Origin: Norana najaformis
Taxonomy: Eukaryota > Annelida > Clitellata > Crassiclitellata > Hormogastridae
Direction: 5' to 3'
Assembly: GCA_964023275.1 (NCBI GenBank)
Contig: OZ029914.1
Location: 11,886,341-11,950,340, forward strand
DNA: 64,000 nucleotides
Both the position numbers and the translations under genes were made by a program. A model generated the notes under the pieces. That model had not been told where the DNA came from, did not search any database, and was given only the letters and a program-made list of their open reading frames with translations. Positions 12,801 to 24,869 of the stretch are shown one piece after another (the first letter of the stretch is position 1; each line of letters starts with the position of its first letter).

Positions 12801-13079
12801 CATTAATCGGTTATTAATAGATTTATTTCGAACAAAAAACATGTATGTACATTTACATTAACATTTAATGACTAGGTACTAAAACCAAACAACGGATGCA
12901 AATACAATTCAGTTCCTGTTCCCGGTTTTTGTTGACAGGTTTCGATTAATTGGCCTAGACAGCTATAGGCTTACCTTGCATGTGCAACAGTTAACCCTTA
13001 CATAGGCCACTCGACCTAAACCCTCTGTGTAACGCACGCACTTCCTTTCATAAGTGTAAATCTAAATGGATATAGGTGT

Positions 13080-14290
13080 TGACCCTAAATAAAATTCAGT
13101 TAAGTGACTGAAAGGGGATCACAACTAAATCTGGTCAAACAATACGCTGTTCGCTTATAATTCAAGCCGCCACGACCCTGTTGCACGCATTCATACGCTC
13201 CAGGATAGATTACGGCAATCGTAATCGTAATCTCGAAAATATCTAGGTCGCGCTACATTAACGCTAAGTGCAGGGCACCAGTTTATTCACAAGCGCTGTA
13301 TCAAGTCAGAGATGTTGTCCAAAGATGCCGTAGGAAGAACAAAGTCTGGTTGCCAGAAGGCCAGAGAGAAGGGGACAGAGCGGTTGGTTGTGTTTGCGTT
13401 GAAATGGGAAGGCGGCGGATTCGATTGCTCAGGGTAAGATTTCTTGAAATTGTGCGACTTCATTTTTGAATGGAATGCCTGAGGAGCAATAGGTAGGGGG
13501 CTTTAGACAGGTAGTGGTAGGTGAACGACAGTAGGGATAGAAAAATGGAGAATTTGCGAAATTCAGAACCGAGTTCGTTTCAGAGCCCAGATGCAGTGTG
13601 GTGTATGGATGAGTTAGAGAACCTAAGATAAGTAATTACAGGGGGACGGAGAAGCGTGAGGTAGAGGATGAACGGGAAGAGAAGGGTGATTGGATGGTAA
13701 AGAGTTTACGGAGATAAGTAGGTTGGGGTATTGCAGAGAATTATAGGTTAGAGAAAGAAGTCTGAAATGAGTGCGTCCAGAGGATTTAAGCCAGTGAAGA
13801 TACTTCTGAATAGAAGTGATATATATGGTGGTGGTTGGCTATTCTGGCAACAGCTCGCGCAAGTGAATGTTAGATGAGTTGAAGACGCTTAATTTGTTAA
13901 GGAAGAGCGAGTTACAGTAGCTAAGCTTGGAAGGGACAATGGAGGTAGATTCAAAATCGAGCATAGGTCGAATACGGCGAAAGTCACGAATATGAATGCG
14001 GAGTTCGGGACGGATTCGAGCTAGCGCGGCAGGAACTTGGGCATGTCTGAACAATTTGAATAGCAGCAATCTAGATGAGTGATTATGAAGGAATGAAAGA
14101 ACACTGCAGCGCTGAATGAGATATTGCGCAGTATATCGCTTTTGGAACAGCTGGTAGAAGCAGGACCTGCAAAGGAAGTTCATGCGATGGGCCATCGATC
14201 GATCTACTTGCGGAAGCAAAACCAGTCGCGGACAAGGACCTGGTGATTCCAATCAGGAGATTGTGACTGTACCAAATACTCCACATAGAA
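13080..14290 (-). mobile_element. CR1/L2-like LINE 3' fragment
   Basis: Minus-strand frames carry the C-terminal RT signature of CR1/L2-type LINEs in pieces (RIHIRDFRRIRPMLD, LSYCNSLFL), then a KYLHWLKSS-like segment. The flank at 13080-13330 matches 56090-56380 and 63840-64000, so the same element type is present three times. Frames are broken. Confidence 0.6.
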
Positions 14291-14491
14291 GTCTGTCGAG
14301 GAGAGCCTGGCGGAAACCCTCAGCTTTTCGCTATATAGGAATAAGCATCAATGTAATATTAAGACATGTATAGGTATCTGTCTTGAAATTTATATGACAC
14401 CATTTAAGACCTTTCAGAAATGCTTAAATGAGTTACACCGAATTTTTTGTAGTTTCCATAAAACAGCTGAGTCTCGACATTGCTTTCAACG

Positions 14492-14552
14492 ATGGAGCAT
14501 ATTCTGATACTTCGAGCCATAGGTCTACTACTGAACGTCTTTCATAAATTGG
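14492..14552 (+). CDS. Ig receptor exon 1: start codon and signal peptide
   Basis: ATG at 14492 opens a hydrophobic leader (MEHILILRAIGLLLNVF), and the exon stops in phase 1 at G|GTAAGT. The leader, donor and phase fit the next exon exactly, which is why I chose this start. Confidence 0.7.
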
Positions 14553-17500
14553 GTAAGTTTGTAAAAGTTCTAAGCTTTTAATGACTTACAATAGCAATTT
14601 TAATGTTCAAGGTTACATGTATTCATAATGTGCATTTCAAATTGTAATTAAGGAATTGCTGTCAACAGAACGATGCCCACTATGAACAGGGTTTGTGTTA
14701 TAGACCCAACTTAGACACGTAGATATGGGCTACTAAATATGATGATAGGATCAAAAATATTAAACCTCATGTCGAAAAAACGGAGATCCACAATCATTCA
14801 GTTCGCAGGTGAGATTTTCACTTCACAGAAATAGGATGTGATGATTACAAAGAATTACGTGAATGAAATTATTAAATGATGTTTACAGTAATTGTGGAAT
14901 TTCAGATGCAGAGTTGAACGTGATTCCTCTTGACACTGAAGTGATGGTTAACGATTCGATTTACATGAACTGTTCGACGTCTCTAGAAGCGGAGAAAGTC
15001 CAATGGCGTCATGGCAATAAAATTGTATACGCCGGAAGATATATTTTAGAGCCGTATAATGTCAGGTTTTCGGTTGAAATAAACTCATCCACAGGAACAA
15101 ATAATTTAGTTATTCGATCAGTCCAACCTTCAGATGCCGGACAATACGAATGCTTAGAGGATGAAGGATTTGGAGAACAAAGCTCGGCTCAGTTAATAGT
15201 GCTAGGTATGTTTACATTTCACCTCTCTAAATATTTTGAAGGTATTGTCTGCTGAGATCTGACATCAGGGTGGTAGAACACTCCCAGACATACATTGTCT
15301 ACTGTCGAAACAATATCAGAGCTGTTGCCGCCTGATAGCTTTGTCCAGTTATTTCAAAACGCTACAGTAACCTGATTGGAGACTACAAGTAGGGTTCTTA
15401 ATTACTACTTCATGTATATGTAATCTCATGCCAAAGCGTCAGTTCGGTTTTAGGAAGGGCCATTCGACTGAGACGGTGGTCCTTCGACTTGTCTCCGACA
15501 TATATGATGCAATCGACGCAGGGAAGGTCACGCTGCTCGCTCTCCTTGATGTAATCGCAGCATTCGACACTGTGAATCATCAGATTCTCCTGACTCATCT
15601 CGAAACCTCGTATGGTTTTGCAGGCCGGACGCTCGAATGGATACACTCTTTCCTCGACGGGAGGATTATGAGGGTTGAGGTCGGGACGGATGCATCGAGC
15701 TGGATACCGGTTTTCTGTGGCGTGCCACGGGGTTCAGTTCTCGGGCCACTCCTCTACATACTCTATACTGCCGATCTAACCCAGGTCGTCACACAGCTAT
15801 CGGTGCACTGGATCATCAATATGCCGATGATGTGCAGCTATATGCGACTTGCCATCCATCTGACACAGCAGCCTGTGTCTCGAGGATCGAGATGGTGGTA
15901 ACCAATATACAGAAATGGATGTCTTCAAACCGGCTTCGGCTGAACCTGGCGAAAACAGTTCATCTGGTTCGGCTCTCGGCACAAGCTTTGGGATGTGGAT
16001 CGTGATATGATACTGGCAGCGTCTTTGAACTCGGTCTCGCTGCGAACGGTTCGTGATCTGGGTGTTTTGTTGGACGAAGAGTTGTCGATGGCGGGCCATA
16101 TTAATTCACTCTGCAGTACTTGCTAATACGAACTGCGTCGGATAAGGACTATACGTCGAAGCCTGTCCTATAGCGCGGCTGTCACACTCGTCCATTCCTT
16201 CATCATCAGGCGTCTGGACTGCAACTCCATCCTGGTCGGCTTGCCTAAACTCCGCATCCGTCAGCTCCAGTCTGTCCTCAACTGTGCTGCTCGGCTCCTC
16301 GCTGATACGTCCAGATTCTCGTATATTTCCACCTACATACGAGACACTCTACATTGGCTTTCAGTTGAGAAGAGAGTACAGTTCAAAATATCCCTCGTGG
16401 TCAGGTCCTCGATCGTTGGCTTAGCGCCGGATTATATCAATGAGCTCATCAAGCCAGTTGCTGATCAACCTGGTCGACAGAGACTACGATCGGCAACACA
16501 TGGTGAACTCATTGTACCCCGTTCTCGTACGTCTGCTTGGGCGGGTCGCGCCTTCTCCACTGTGGGGCCGTCTCTCTGGAACACTCTTCCACCAGACATC
16601 CGATCCCTTGCCTGTTCAACAGTTCAAGAAACAGTTTCTGCCCATCTCAAGACGTTCCTATTTAGAGACCGTTAGGTAGCCGTGCTGCAGCGCCTTTGTG
16701 AGTTACTTAAAAGGCGCTTTACAAATTTAGTGACACATACATACATACATATATACTGTGCCGCCCTTCTAGTGGCTAATCTACCCAAATTCTCCCATAT
16801 ATCAGATTATACGAGAGATATTCTGCACTGGCTACCAATTGAAGAAAGGGTCATATTCAAGATACTGTTCTTCGGTCATGCCTTGTTGGTTGGATATGCT
16901 CCTGAATATATACGCGAGTTGTTCGTGCCGGATGGTGTCCACCTGGGTTGTCAGTCGCTTCGTTCTCCATCACGAGGAGATTTACAGGTTCCTCGTTGCA
17001 GTACATCCGCACGACAACATCGTGCGTTGTCCTGCATGGGTCCTTCCCTGTGGAACAGTCTTCCTAAAAACATTCTTTCTATTTCTGTTAATTTGCCCCA
17101 AGAAACATTCTCTTCGTTAGATAAGACTCACTTGTTCAAATTAACTGGGGATCCATGTTCACAGCGCTTTTGAGTGGTTCTTAAAATGCGCTATATAAAA
17201 GACTACATACATACATACATACATGCATGCATACATGCATGCATACATACATACATACATACATACATACATGCATGCATGCATGCATACATACATACAT
17301 ACATACATACATACATACATACATACATACATACATACATACATACATACATGCATACATACATGCATACATACCTACGTGGACGTTCTGCTTTTTTCTT
17401 AGACAAACTTCCAAAGGACAAACACTTCAACTAATCATGCCAAAACTATTCTAAGTTCGCATTACTTACATTTTGCTTGCAAAATAAGTCGACGAAACCC

Positions 17501-19851
17501 TTGAGACCCTATTAAATAACCAGATAAACACCAACTTGGGCACAATATTTGCTATTTAAATACTCTTTAGAGAATTACTATGATTGTGAACTTGAAAATG
17601 AACCTGTTGAGGCCAGATCAATGTCATAATTTTATCAATAAAAATTTTTTGTATCAGTTTCATGTCGAGTGATTATAGTAGGATAGTCAGAAGAGTCCTC
17701 AAGATATTGCAAAGCTAATGTGTTTTAGACGACGATCCAGTTTGCAAATCTAACATATATTCAAGCGGAGTCATTGGACCAAACATTTGCGATATTGAAC
17801 CAGACGAAGTCAAACTTTCATGTAGCATAACATACCACGGCAACATTTTTCCAATTCTTCAATGGAAAGCGAGCGGAGACGATCGATCCATTATCGAAGG
17901 ACTGTTCAACTTTACGTCCAACAAGAATGAGGTCACCTACACACTAACGATGAACAGCACACTTGATCTAAACAACTCTTCGTTTATTTGCCAGACAACG
18001 AGAACTTTCAACAGAAACTATAGTTGTCCATCTGATGTCATAAAAATTTTATGTGAGTACACAATTTCATCTGTAATGAAGCAGAGGAGGCCACAGATTA
18101 TCATACAGGTTTATGAGTTTATTACGTTAATTGTTTTATTGTTTTTTAACTTATGTAGAAATGATTCATCAGGAATAAAATATGAGTTTGTCTGGAGTCG
18201 ACATCCAGATGGACAAAATTCAATTTGTCATTTTTTACATTATTGAACCATTAACTGTGTCTTTCTAGAAATTATACTGTCTAAACTTTCAATACTGAAA
18301 CGCCCCTTTCATAAAATGGCAGATCGCGAGTTACGGAGATTTAAGAGTGGAACGAAGGGCTAATTAACTAGAGGAAGGCAGACTGACACAGTGGAAACCA
18401 ATGAGACAATGGAACCTGATGAACATAACAAGGGACAGTGAAACCATATAAATGCGTAGAACTAGCAGACGTTCTAAAAACGTGCTACAAGCAGAAAATA
18501 GCTCACCATTCCAGTTACAGAATACCGGTTTTAGCCAGATTAAATATCGGAATGATCGAAAATACTGCATTGCTAACTGCTAAGAATCGATGTAGTAATA
18601 TCTGATCTCCTGCCCTTCTGAAATAACTATTTGGGTGATTTTAATATTCACATAGATGTTGCTAGGTAAACTTGCTCAGCATTTCTTGGTATGTTGCAAG
18701 GTTTTGCAAAATTGTCACCATTTATCTTTAAAGGAAGCCATTCCAGACAACTGTACATATTGGTCAGCGTTACATAAAGTCCGCGCAGAAGGGTTTGAAT
18801 CCGCAATCGTTGGAATACAGACCGATTGTGTTACCTATAAGACCAGCGTGTCGTACCCATTAGACCTTTGCCTTAATTACACAAAATATATATTTTTCAG
18901 TTGTACTATTTCTGTAGCAGCTATGTTGGCCTACTTATTGCACATGCACGAAGTAGTATGATGCTTCAAAGCTTTTGGTATTTACATTTAATTTAATCAG
19001 ACATCTTCAGCAGCAATGTTACTATCAACATGACAATGAATGACGAAGTCAACTGTTTTGCGAACACAAGCCAATCCTGCAGCTACAAATGGAAATGGTT
19101 CAGTGGCGATGATTCGATCACAGTGTCTGATGATCAGATTTTAAAACCAAATAGAGCTGGATGGCATCGGTGCGAAGCTACGTGTCCTATAGGGGACAGA
19201 TCATGTACAGTCGAACCCATATATGCTGAGGTTTATTCAAGTCCAGGTAAAAGTATTTTAGTTCTATCACGGAATATGACTGAATTGCAATTGCCATCGC
19301 TCGTCAAAAATATTTTGCACTTATCTCTTACATTTATTTCGAATTACGAATGCATTGATATTCTAATTTCTTGCGGAAAAGTTTCTATATGGCTGGGTTG
19401 ATTTTCACTTTCTATTCTGAAACTATGCTTTTAAAATCGACTGATTTGTATGCTATGGCACCCAGTTAGCTTATTCTGGACCAAGTGAAGAGTTAAAGTC
19501 TTCAGAAGTCGTTTGGGCTGGAAAAATCTTTCAATGAACATTTTAATCAGCAACACAATTTATGAATTACAACACTATTTTCTGAATGTAATCAAGTAGT
19601 AAATTTTCTTTTTTAGCTTCGAATAGACAAAATCTGTGGGCGTTGTTGGTTCTGTTTGTTCTACCAATAATTGTGCTAATTAGTGTGATCATTTATCGCA
19701 GGAAGAAAAAGAAAAAGCGTATGTAAAAACGTAGTCTATTAGAGTATAAATTTTCGAAATAATGCTGTCATTAGTGTGCATTACAGAACCACCACCAAAA
19801 AAGACAGATATCAACCACAACAGCTTAGCCACTTTTTCTTATTCCGTTTAG
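14492..19851 (+). CDS. Immunoglobulin-superfamily type I receptor gene (6 exons)
   Basis: Spliced model read directly from the sequence: exons 14492-14552, 14906-15205, 17729-18052, 19001-19246, 19617-19718 and 19787-19851. Every intron has GT/AG borders and every junction is phase 1, the classic symmetry of Ig exons. The joined length is 1,098 nt including the stop. Order of parts: signal peptide, three Ig domains, one transmembrane helix, and a short basic tail ending FSYSV. The second intron (2.5 kb) holds two LINE tails and an (ACAT)n tract; the third holds a SINE. It is probably a cell-surface recognition or adhesion receptor, but the ligand is unknown. Nearby phase-1 exons at 26367-26467 and 27368-28251 could be alternative 3' ends. 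No poly(A) signal is obvious just downstream. Confidence 0.75.
14906..15205 (+). CDS. Ig receptor exon 2: V/I-type Ig domain
   Basis: Acceptor tggaatttcag, donor G|GTATGT, 300 nt, phase 1 at both ends. One Ig fold: first cysteine in IYMNCST, core tryptophan in VQWRHG, and the DAGQYEC motif with the second cysteine. There are N-glycosylation sequons at NCS and NSS. Confidence 0.8.
15420..16735 (+). mobile_element. CR1-like LINE, RT domain to 3' end
   Basis: The frame 15428-15901 has RT motifs FGFRKGHSTETVV, LLALLDVIAAFDTVNH and GVPRGSVLGPLL. The frame breaks near 15800, and the catalytic YADD lies in another frame at about 15820. The C-terminal region (16241-16675) has LNCAARLLADTS and FSTVGPSLWNTLPPDIR. 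The element ends in GGCGCTTTACAAATTTAG followed by (ACAT)n. A minus-strand relative lies at 21448-22370. 5' truncated and inactive. Confidence 0.8.
16736..17204 (+). mobile_element. Second LINE 3' end, abutting the first
   Basis: A different LINE tail (FSHISDYTRDILHWLPIEER, ALSCMGPSLWNSLPKN) starts straight after the short (ACAT)n tail of the previous element. It ends in GCGCTATATAAAAGACT and then a long (ACAT)n. It is 5' truncated. Confidence 0.7.
17205..17372. repeat. (ACAT)n microsatellite with GCAT variants
   Basis: About 168 bases of ACAT/GCAT units follow the LINE 3' end. Open frames here (MHVCMYV repeats on both strands) are artefacts of the 4-bp unit. Confidence 0.95.
17729..18052 (+). 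CDS. Ig receptor exon 3: second Ig domain
   Basis: Acceptor ctaatgtgttttag, donor T|GTGAGT, 324 nt, phase 1 at both ends. The Ig cysteines are in VKLSCSI and SFICQT, with the core tryptophan in LQWKAS. Two further cysteine positions lie before the first strand (PVCKSN, PNICDI), suggesting an extra disulphide. Several NxS/T sequons are present. Confidence 0.75.
18780..18876 (-). repeat. tRNA-derived SINE head
   Basis: On the minus strand GCTGGTCTTATAGGTAACAC (A-box-like) is followed about 40 bases later by GGATTCAAACCC (B-box-like). It lies inside intron 3 of the Ig receptor; the open frame across it is not an exon. Confidence 0.5.
19001..19246 (+). CDS. Ig receptor exon 4: third, Cys-rich Ig-like domain
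   Basis: Acceptor atttaatcag, donor CAG|GTAAAA, 246 nt, phase 1. It is a short Ig-like domain: VNCF, KWKWFSG and WHRCEAT give the two cysteines and the tryptophan, with extra cysteines in QSC, TCP and RSC. It is shorter than the other two domains, like a C2-type Ig. Confidence 0.7.
19617..19718 (+). CDS. Ig receptor exon 5: transmembrane helix
   Basis: Acceptor tttcttttttag, donor C|GTATGT, 102 nt, phase 1. It encodes a 20-residue hydrophobic helix (WALLVLFVLPIIVLISVIIY) followed by the basic stop-transfer stretch RRKKKKK, giving a type I orientation. Confidence 0.8.
19787..19851 (+). CDS. Ig receptor exon 6: short cytoplasmic tail
   Basis: Acceptor gtgcattacag; the phase-1 continuation begins QPPPKKTDIN and stops at TAG 19849-19851. 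The tail is about 21 residues, with a proline/lysine-rich start and a Ser/Tyr-rich end (FSYSV). The preceding intron is only 68 bp. Confidence 0.65.
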
Positions 19852-20219
19852 ATTATGTGCTTGATTGTGTGGGTGTTCTATAGATAACGAAGGTTGGTAT
19901 GGAGAGGAATCGGTTCAGAGTGCAGTACAGATAGTTAGTGAATGAGGAACTCACACAACTATGAGTTTGTTGCTGAACACACGGTTGTCACTGTTCAATT
20001 TCGAAGTGACTAGTGACAGTTGATTGATTTGCAAGCGATGTCGCTGCCACAGCGTCGTTGGCCAATTTAATAGAGATTCGTAGACTACTTTAGTGTTAAT
20101 AAGACCTTACAGACGCGGTCTACACTCATTACAGGCGTCGGTATATATCGATAGTATTTGAAACATCATTTCGTCTCTATCTCGAGGACACAAATTCCTC
20201 TTTTTCTGCATTACGCTTC

Positions 20220-21420
20220 CATCCATTCGACTGAGGTAGGTTCTTATGGGGCTGTAAGTCCTGAGAAGTATTTAAATGATGTCAGCGAATTGGCAAGTCG
20301 GGCTTTTTGTGGTAGACGATTCCAAATTCGAGGAGCACAGCAGCTAAAAACTCGTGATCCGATAATTGTGCTGAACCTCTGTTCAAGGAATAAGCCGGTA
20401 CCCGAAGAACGCAACAGTCTAGGATGGCGATATGAAGTTAGCCATGCATTGAGATATGATGGAAGACTAGTGTACTGGGCCTTAAAAGACAAGCCTGCAA
20501 TCTTAAACTTTTTACACCATTCCACAGGAAACCACTGAAGCTCAAGAAGTCAATTTCAGACAATTGATAATGAAGAGAACGTGTAGCAAATCTAGAAAAA
20601 GAGTTTTGAATTGCCTGGAGCTTTTCTAAATTAAGTGAAGATACAACATATACTATAACACCGCATTCATTTGGCTAGTCGAGAACCAGCAAGCAACTGT
20701 TTCGGCCATGCCATCAGTCAGAGAATGCCTGAGTTGACGAAATGTCCTGACGTGGTAGAAACAAGACCTGCAAATGGAAGACAACTGTGAAAGCATTGTG
20801 AGCAAGTAATTATCAATTGTAGCAACAAATGTTTAAATTTTGTCTGGTAACGGGACTTGGTTCTAGCAATGTCAACATATAGATGGAAAGCGAAAGACTG
20901 CGTACGCTGGTGGACTGTTAAAACAATTGCAAGGTAATTAATGTAGAACCAAGTGTGACTAGAGAACAAGCAGTGTTTAGGATCAGTTTTAGCTGAGAAA
21001 TCTGTGGCAGGGAGAGCGATGTAAACTTGAGTATCAGCATGCTGCTGGGTTATTTTATTATTCATGTATTGCATGCAATTTAACAATTTGAAGAAGTAAA
21101 GATTGAAAATGGAGAGACCCATACCTGAACGACAGGCTATAGGATCAGAGCAAGATGAGTTTATTGCAACTCGTTGAGACCAGTCATTAAGATAAGAAGC
21201 TATCCAGAAAAGAGCAGAACCTGAAGCGCCAAATGATCTATAGACTCGAGAAATAAAATGCCATGATCTACAGTATAAAAATGCAGCATTCAAATCGAGA
21301 GATTTGAGAAGCGATGCTTTGCATGAATCCATTGAATAAAAATTCATTCTTGAGTGTTCCACTAAGAGCAGCCTAAGTTGAATGATGTCTACAATAAGCA
21401 GACTGAAAAGGGCTACAATT
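20220..21420 (-). mobile_element. CR1-like LINE, decayed
   Basis: Minus-strand frames hold an RT core (SLDLNAAFLY, YRSFGASGSALFWIASYLND, AINSSCSDPIACRSG) and downstream the C-terminal segment VFSCCAPRIWNRLPQKAR. The order and strand agree with one element read right to left. Frameshifts and missing motifs show it is dead. Confidence 0.7.
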
Positions 21421-21447
21421 CAGATGTGTCGTCAATTCTTTGATGCA

Positions 21448-22370
21448 TGTATCACTAAATTTGTAAAGCGCCTTTTAAGTAACTCCCAAAGGTGCTACAG
21501 AACGGCTACCTAATGAAATCTAAAGAGGAACAATGAGTTGACCATGTGTCGCCGATCGTAGTCTCTGTCGACCAGGTTGATCAGCAACCGGCTTGATGAG
21601 CTCATTGATATAATCCGGCGCTAAGCCAACGATCGAGGACCTGACCATGAGGAATATTTTGAACTGTACCCTCTTCTCAACTGGAAGCCAATGTAGGGTT
21701 CTCTATGTAGATAGAAATATGCGAGAATCTGGACGTATCAGCGATGAGCCGAGCAGCACAGTTGAGGACAGACTGGAGCTGACGGATGCGGGATTTAGGC
21801 AAGCCGACCAGGATGGAGTGGCAGTAGTCAAGACGTGTCATGATGAAGGAATGAACAAGCCGCGTTATAGGACAGGTTTCGACGTATAGCCCTTATCCGA
21901 CGCAGTTCATAGTAGCAAATCCGGCAGAGTGAATTAACATGGGCGGCCATCGACAGCTCTTCGTTCAGCAGAACACCCAGATCGCGAACCATTCACAGCG
22001 AGGCCCAGTTCGAAGACGCTGCCAGAATCATATCTAGATCCACGTCCCGAAGCCTGTGTCGAGAGCCGAACCAGATGAACTGTGTTTTCGCCGGGTTCAG
22101 CCGAAGTCGGTTTGAGGACATCCATTTCTGTATATTGGTAACCACCGTCTGAACCCTCATTGTCCTCCCGTCGAGGAGAGAGGGCATCCATTCTACCGCT
22201 GGCCCGCAAAACCATACGAGGACTCGGCACGAGTCTGGAGAATCTAATGATTCACAGTGTCGAATGCAGCGCTTACATAAAGGAGAGCGAGCAGCGTGAC
22301 CTTCCCAGCGTCGATTGCGTCATAGTTGTAGGAGACAAGTCGAAGCACCACCTGTATGATTGATGTCATA
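21448..22370 (-). mobile_element. CR1-like LINE, same family as 15420-16735, internal deletion
   Basis: The reverse complement matches the plus-strand LINE at 15420-16735, including the end TTTGTAAAGCGCCTTTTAAG. Compared with that copy, about 220 bp of the RT core is missing (the join is near 22155, inside gttcagacggtgg). Confidence 0.7.
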
Positions 22371-22570
22371 CAGGTCTAAACTAAAGAGTCATCTATTTAA
22401 ACTTGCTTACTGACTGTAGCCTGGCTTCTAGTTTCTTTGAGTTATAGACATTCGACTTGGTTTCTCCAACGGATTATGATTTTTGATTGCGATTTAATTT
22501 GAATCGACCATCGACTGGTGCCTTGGACATAATGATAAAGGCGTCTAAGAAGTCTTTAGATTAGATTAGC

Positions 22571-22690
22571 TTGTGTATGTTTATATGTACGCACGTACGT
22601 ACGTATGCATGCAGGTACGTAAGTAGGTACCTATGTACGTATGTATGCATGTACGACGTATGTGGGCCTATAGGTGTGTATGCATGCATA
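22571..22690. repeat. ACGT/GTAT-rich short tandem repeat
   Basis: Irregular units of GTAC, GTAT and GCAT cover this span. Confidence 0.6.
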
Positions 22691-22742
22691 TGTGTATGAA
22701 GGTACTTACTTTTGCGTGCATAGATGCAAGTTTTATAAGAAG

Positions 22743-22915
22743 TGTAGTAGTATTAGTAGTGGTAGTAGTAGTAGTGGTAGTGGTAGTAGTGGTAGTGGTA
22801 GTAGTGGTAGTGGTGGTAATAGTAGTAGTTGTAGTAGTGATAGTAGTGGTAGTAGTAGTAGTGGTAGTAGAAGTTGTAGGTATAGTAGTGGTAAGTAGTA
22901 GTAGTAGCAGCAGTA
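22743..22915. repeat. (GTA)n / (GTGGTA)n microsatellite
   Basis: Long run of GTA and GTGGTA units. The valine- or serine-rich open frames here are artefacts. Confidence 0.95.
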
Positions 22916-22925
22916 GTAGTATTGG

Positions 22926-22987
22926 TAATAATAATAATAATAATAAATAATAATAATAATTATTATTATTATTTATTATTATTATTT
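22926..22987. repeat. (TAA)n(TTA)n near-palindrome
   Basis: A TAA tract flows into a TTA tract, making an almost perfect AT-only inverted repeat of about 30 bp per arm. Confidence 0.9.
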
Positions 22988-23219
22988 TACCCGAGGTAAA
23001 TATGATACCTCAGGATTTAACAACTTTCCTGAGAAAATGGTAAATCGACTGGAACGGCTACATCTCGTCAAGTTAAAGCATGGCAAATGTTCCTCGGAAG
23101 GCAACCGCATTGAAGCGCTGAAATGCTACAGCAAGACGCTGGAAGAGATAAAATAATTTCCTTATGATCTTCGAAAGTTTGATTAAGAGGGCTCCCTAAA
23201 TCTGTAACATGATCCAGCC

Positions 23220-24720
23220 CAGTGCTATTAATGAGGCCAAGAGTCTCGAGTGCCAGCGGTGTAAAGTGGTAAGTTGAAAAGAGTTGATTGCACTTCTCGT
23301 TTTTTCTGGAGACGGCAATTTCTGCGGCTGCCCCTGCCGCTACTGTTTCGGTGAAAAGTTTGGCTTTCGGCGGAACATCGTTGTACCATAACTTCTAGCT
23401 GTGGGTCAGAGTTGAGCTGTACATTGTGCATCATGGAAGACTGAAGATCGTGAGTGTTCGCAGTGGAAGCTAAAATGGCACGAAGTGCAAGAGCGGTCAA
23501 CCGACGAATGCCCAATCATCCACCTTAACCGAAAGAGAAGCCTGGAGCCATTGGTTGTCTGACAAGATTATATTAGGAATCAAGGAAAGGTCCTCACGCT
23601 GGAGAGAGTCATACTTATCCAGGAGAAGGTGATCATTACACAGGCTGCATCGAAGCGTTTGCAGAAGTTTGGGAGATCTCAGTGACCTCCGGATGAGGAT
23701 AAGAGCATCGTGTTTGGCGATGCTTTCTAAATTGGCTATTGCTTAAGAGATTTCTGAGCAGCGGGATTCTAGACAATCCGTGACAGCTTCCGAAAAGTAG
23801 ACAATGGAGCGCCTAACAAGGTGGTCGTTTCCGGCCTAATTGTTAAGGACCCTTTGAGGTCCTCACTCGTTGCTAACAAAGAGGTGTGCGAGATAACCTC
23901 GCATTTGGAAGGAATAAGTTGCAACCCTAACAAACTACATTCTTGCTCAATGGTAGCTACATCCTTACTCACGATGTATACTTCTCCCCAGGATAAGGTC
24001 ATCTGAGTACTCCACGCCAGTAGGGACTATAGATTCTGCGAGATGAACGGACCGAGCGGATCACCTTGTTGTGAACCTACCGGCCGACCTGTGACAGAAG
24101 AGAAACTGGCCGATTTCTGAAGCCTCAGCATAGGCGTTATGACAAAAGGGAGCTAAATCTGGAAAGACGTCACCCGTTGCGAAGAGCATGCGATCTCTGT
24201 AAAGGCTGTTGAAAGCGTTTGAGAAGTCCAACTTGAGTAATAACGGCCCGTTGCATTGTATCTGAAAGAAACGCCTATCCGCATGTACTGTAGCCTCACA
24301 TCCATCGGGTAGCTCCACCCCGACCTGCCTGTGTGAGAGATATTCGTCAGCCCTTGAAACACAGAAGTTGCGCTTTTCGAAGCGAGCCTGCGGCAGTAAT
24401 AACCAATTACTATTGGGCGCAAACCTCCGGATATTTTGCGCAGGCAAGGAGTGTCCAGCCAAAAGAATGGGCCGGACCCGATCAGGGCAAACTTCGGCGA
24501 GAAGTAGGTTGACCAACCCTGTGAAGGCAGAAACCAGTTCCGATCCAGTCTCCATGCAATTCACCAGGTCGTCTATGTGTTGGGGTTCCTGCTGGAAAAG
24601 AATGAATGCGACGCAACATCTTATTGGTTGTTCAAGAATTACTGCACCAAAAAGTAGCATCTGCCAAAAATAAAGGTTAAGAGGCTCTGTCAATATTTTA
24701 TGCTGAATATGTTTAGGAGC
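23220..24720 (-). mobile_element. Non-LTR retrotransposon remnant (different RT family)
   Basis: Minus-strand frame 24061-24693 contains RT motif 1/A (LLLKLDFSNAFNSLYRD). The frame at 23769-24002 contains the post-catalytic segment (CSLLGLQLIPSKCEVI), and 23228-23515 has GIRRLTALALRAILAS, typical of the C-terminal half of such RT proteins. Stops separate the pieces. Confidence 0.65.
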
Positions 24721-24869
24721 CTTTTGGCCAGTGTTGGGTTAGAAATTTTTCCCGAGGCAACAGTACTGTCAACCTATGTGTCATCGACCTGGACTCCCGA
24801 GGCATAAGAGCTAGAGATAGAAGGAGGGAAGTATCCGACGTCAAGGCCAAACCTCCAGAAGCCGTATTC

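Larger units (their letters stand above)
15206..17728. other. Intron 2 of the Ig receptor, filled by LINE sequence
   Basis: The intron runs from GTATGT to TTTTAG. Its bulk is made of two same-sense LINE tails and a long (ACAT)n tract, annotated separately. Confidence 0.65.

Noticed and set aside
17159-17454. Overlapping open frames on both strands with Cys/Met/His/Tyr repeats
   Set aside because: Products of the (ACAT)n microsatellite; a 4-bp unit gives open frames in several phases.
18656-18961. Open frame of 101 codons as an extra receptor exon
   Set aside because: It spans a tRNA-like SINE on the opposite strand and lacks matching phase-1 splice sites.
22633-22950. Poly-valine and Gly/Ser-rich frames
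   Set aside because: Direct translation of the (GTA)n tract, no start context or homology.
22571-22987. Repeat cluster as a CRISPR array
   Set aside because: Simple microsatellites without spacer structure, in a eukaryotic context.
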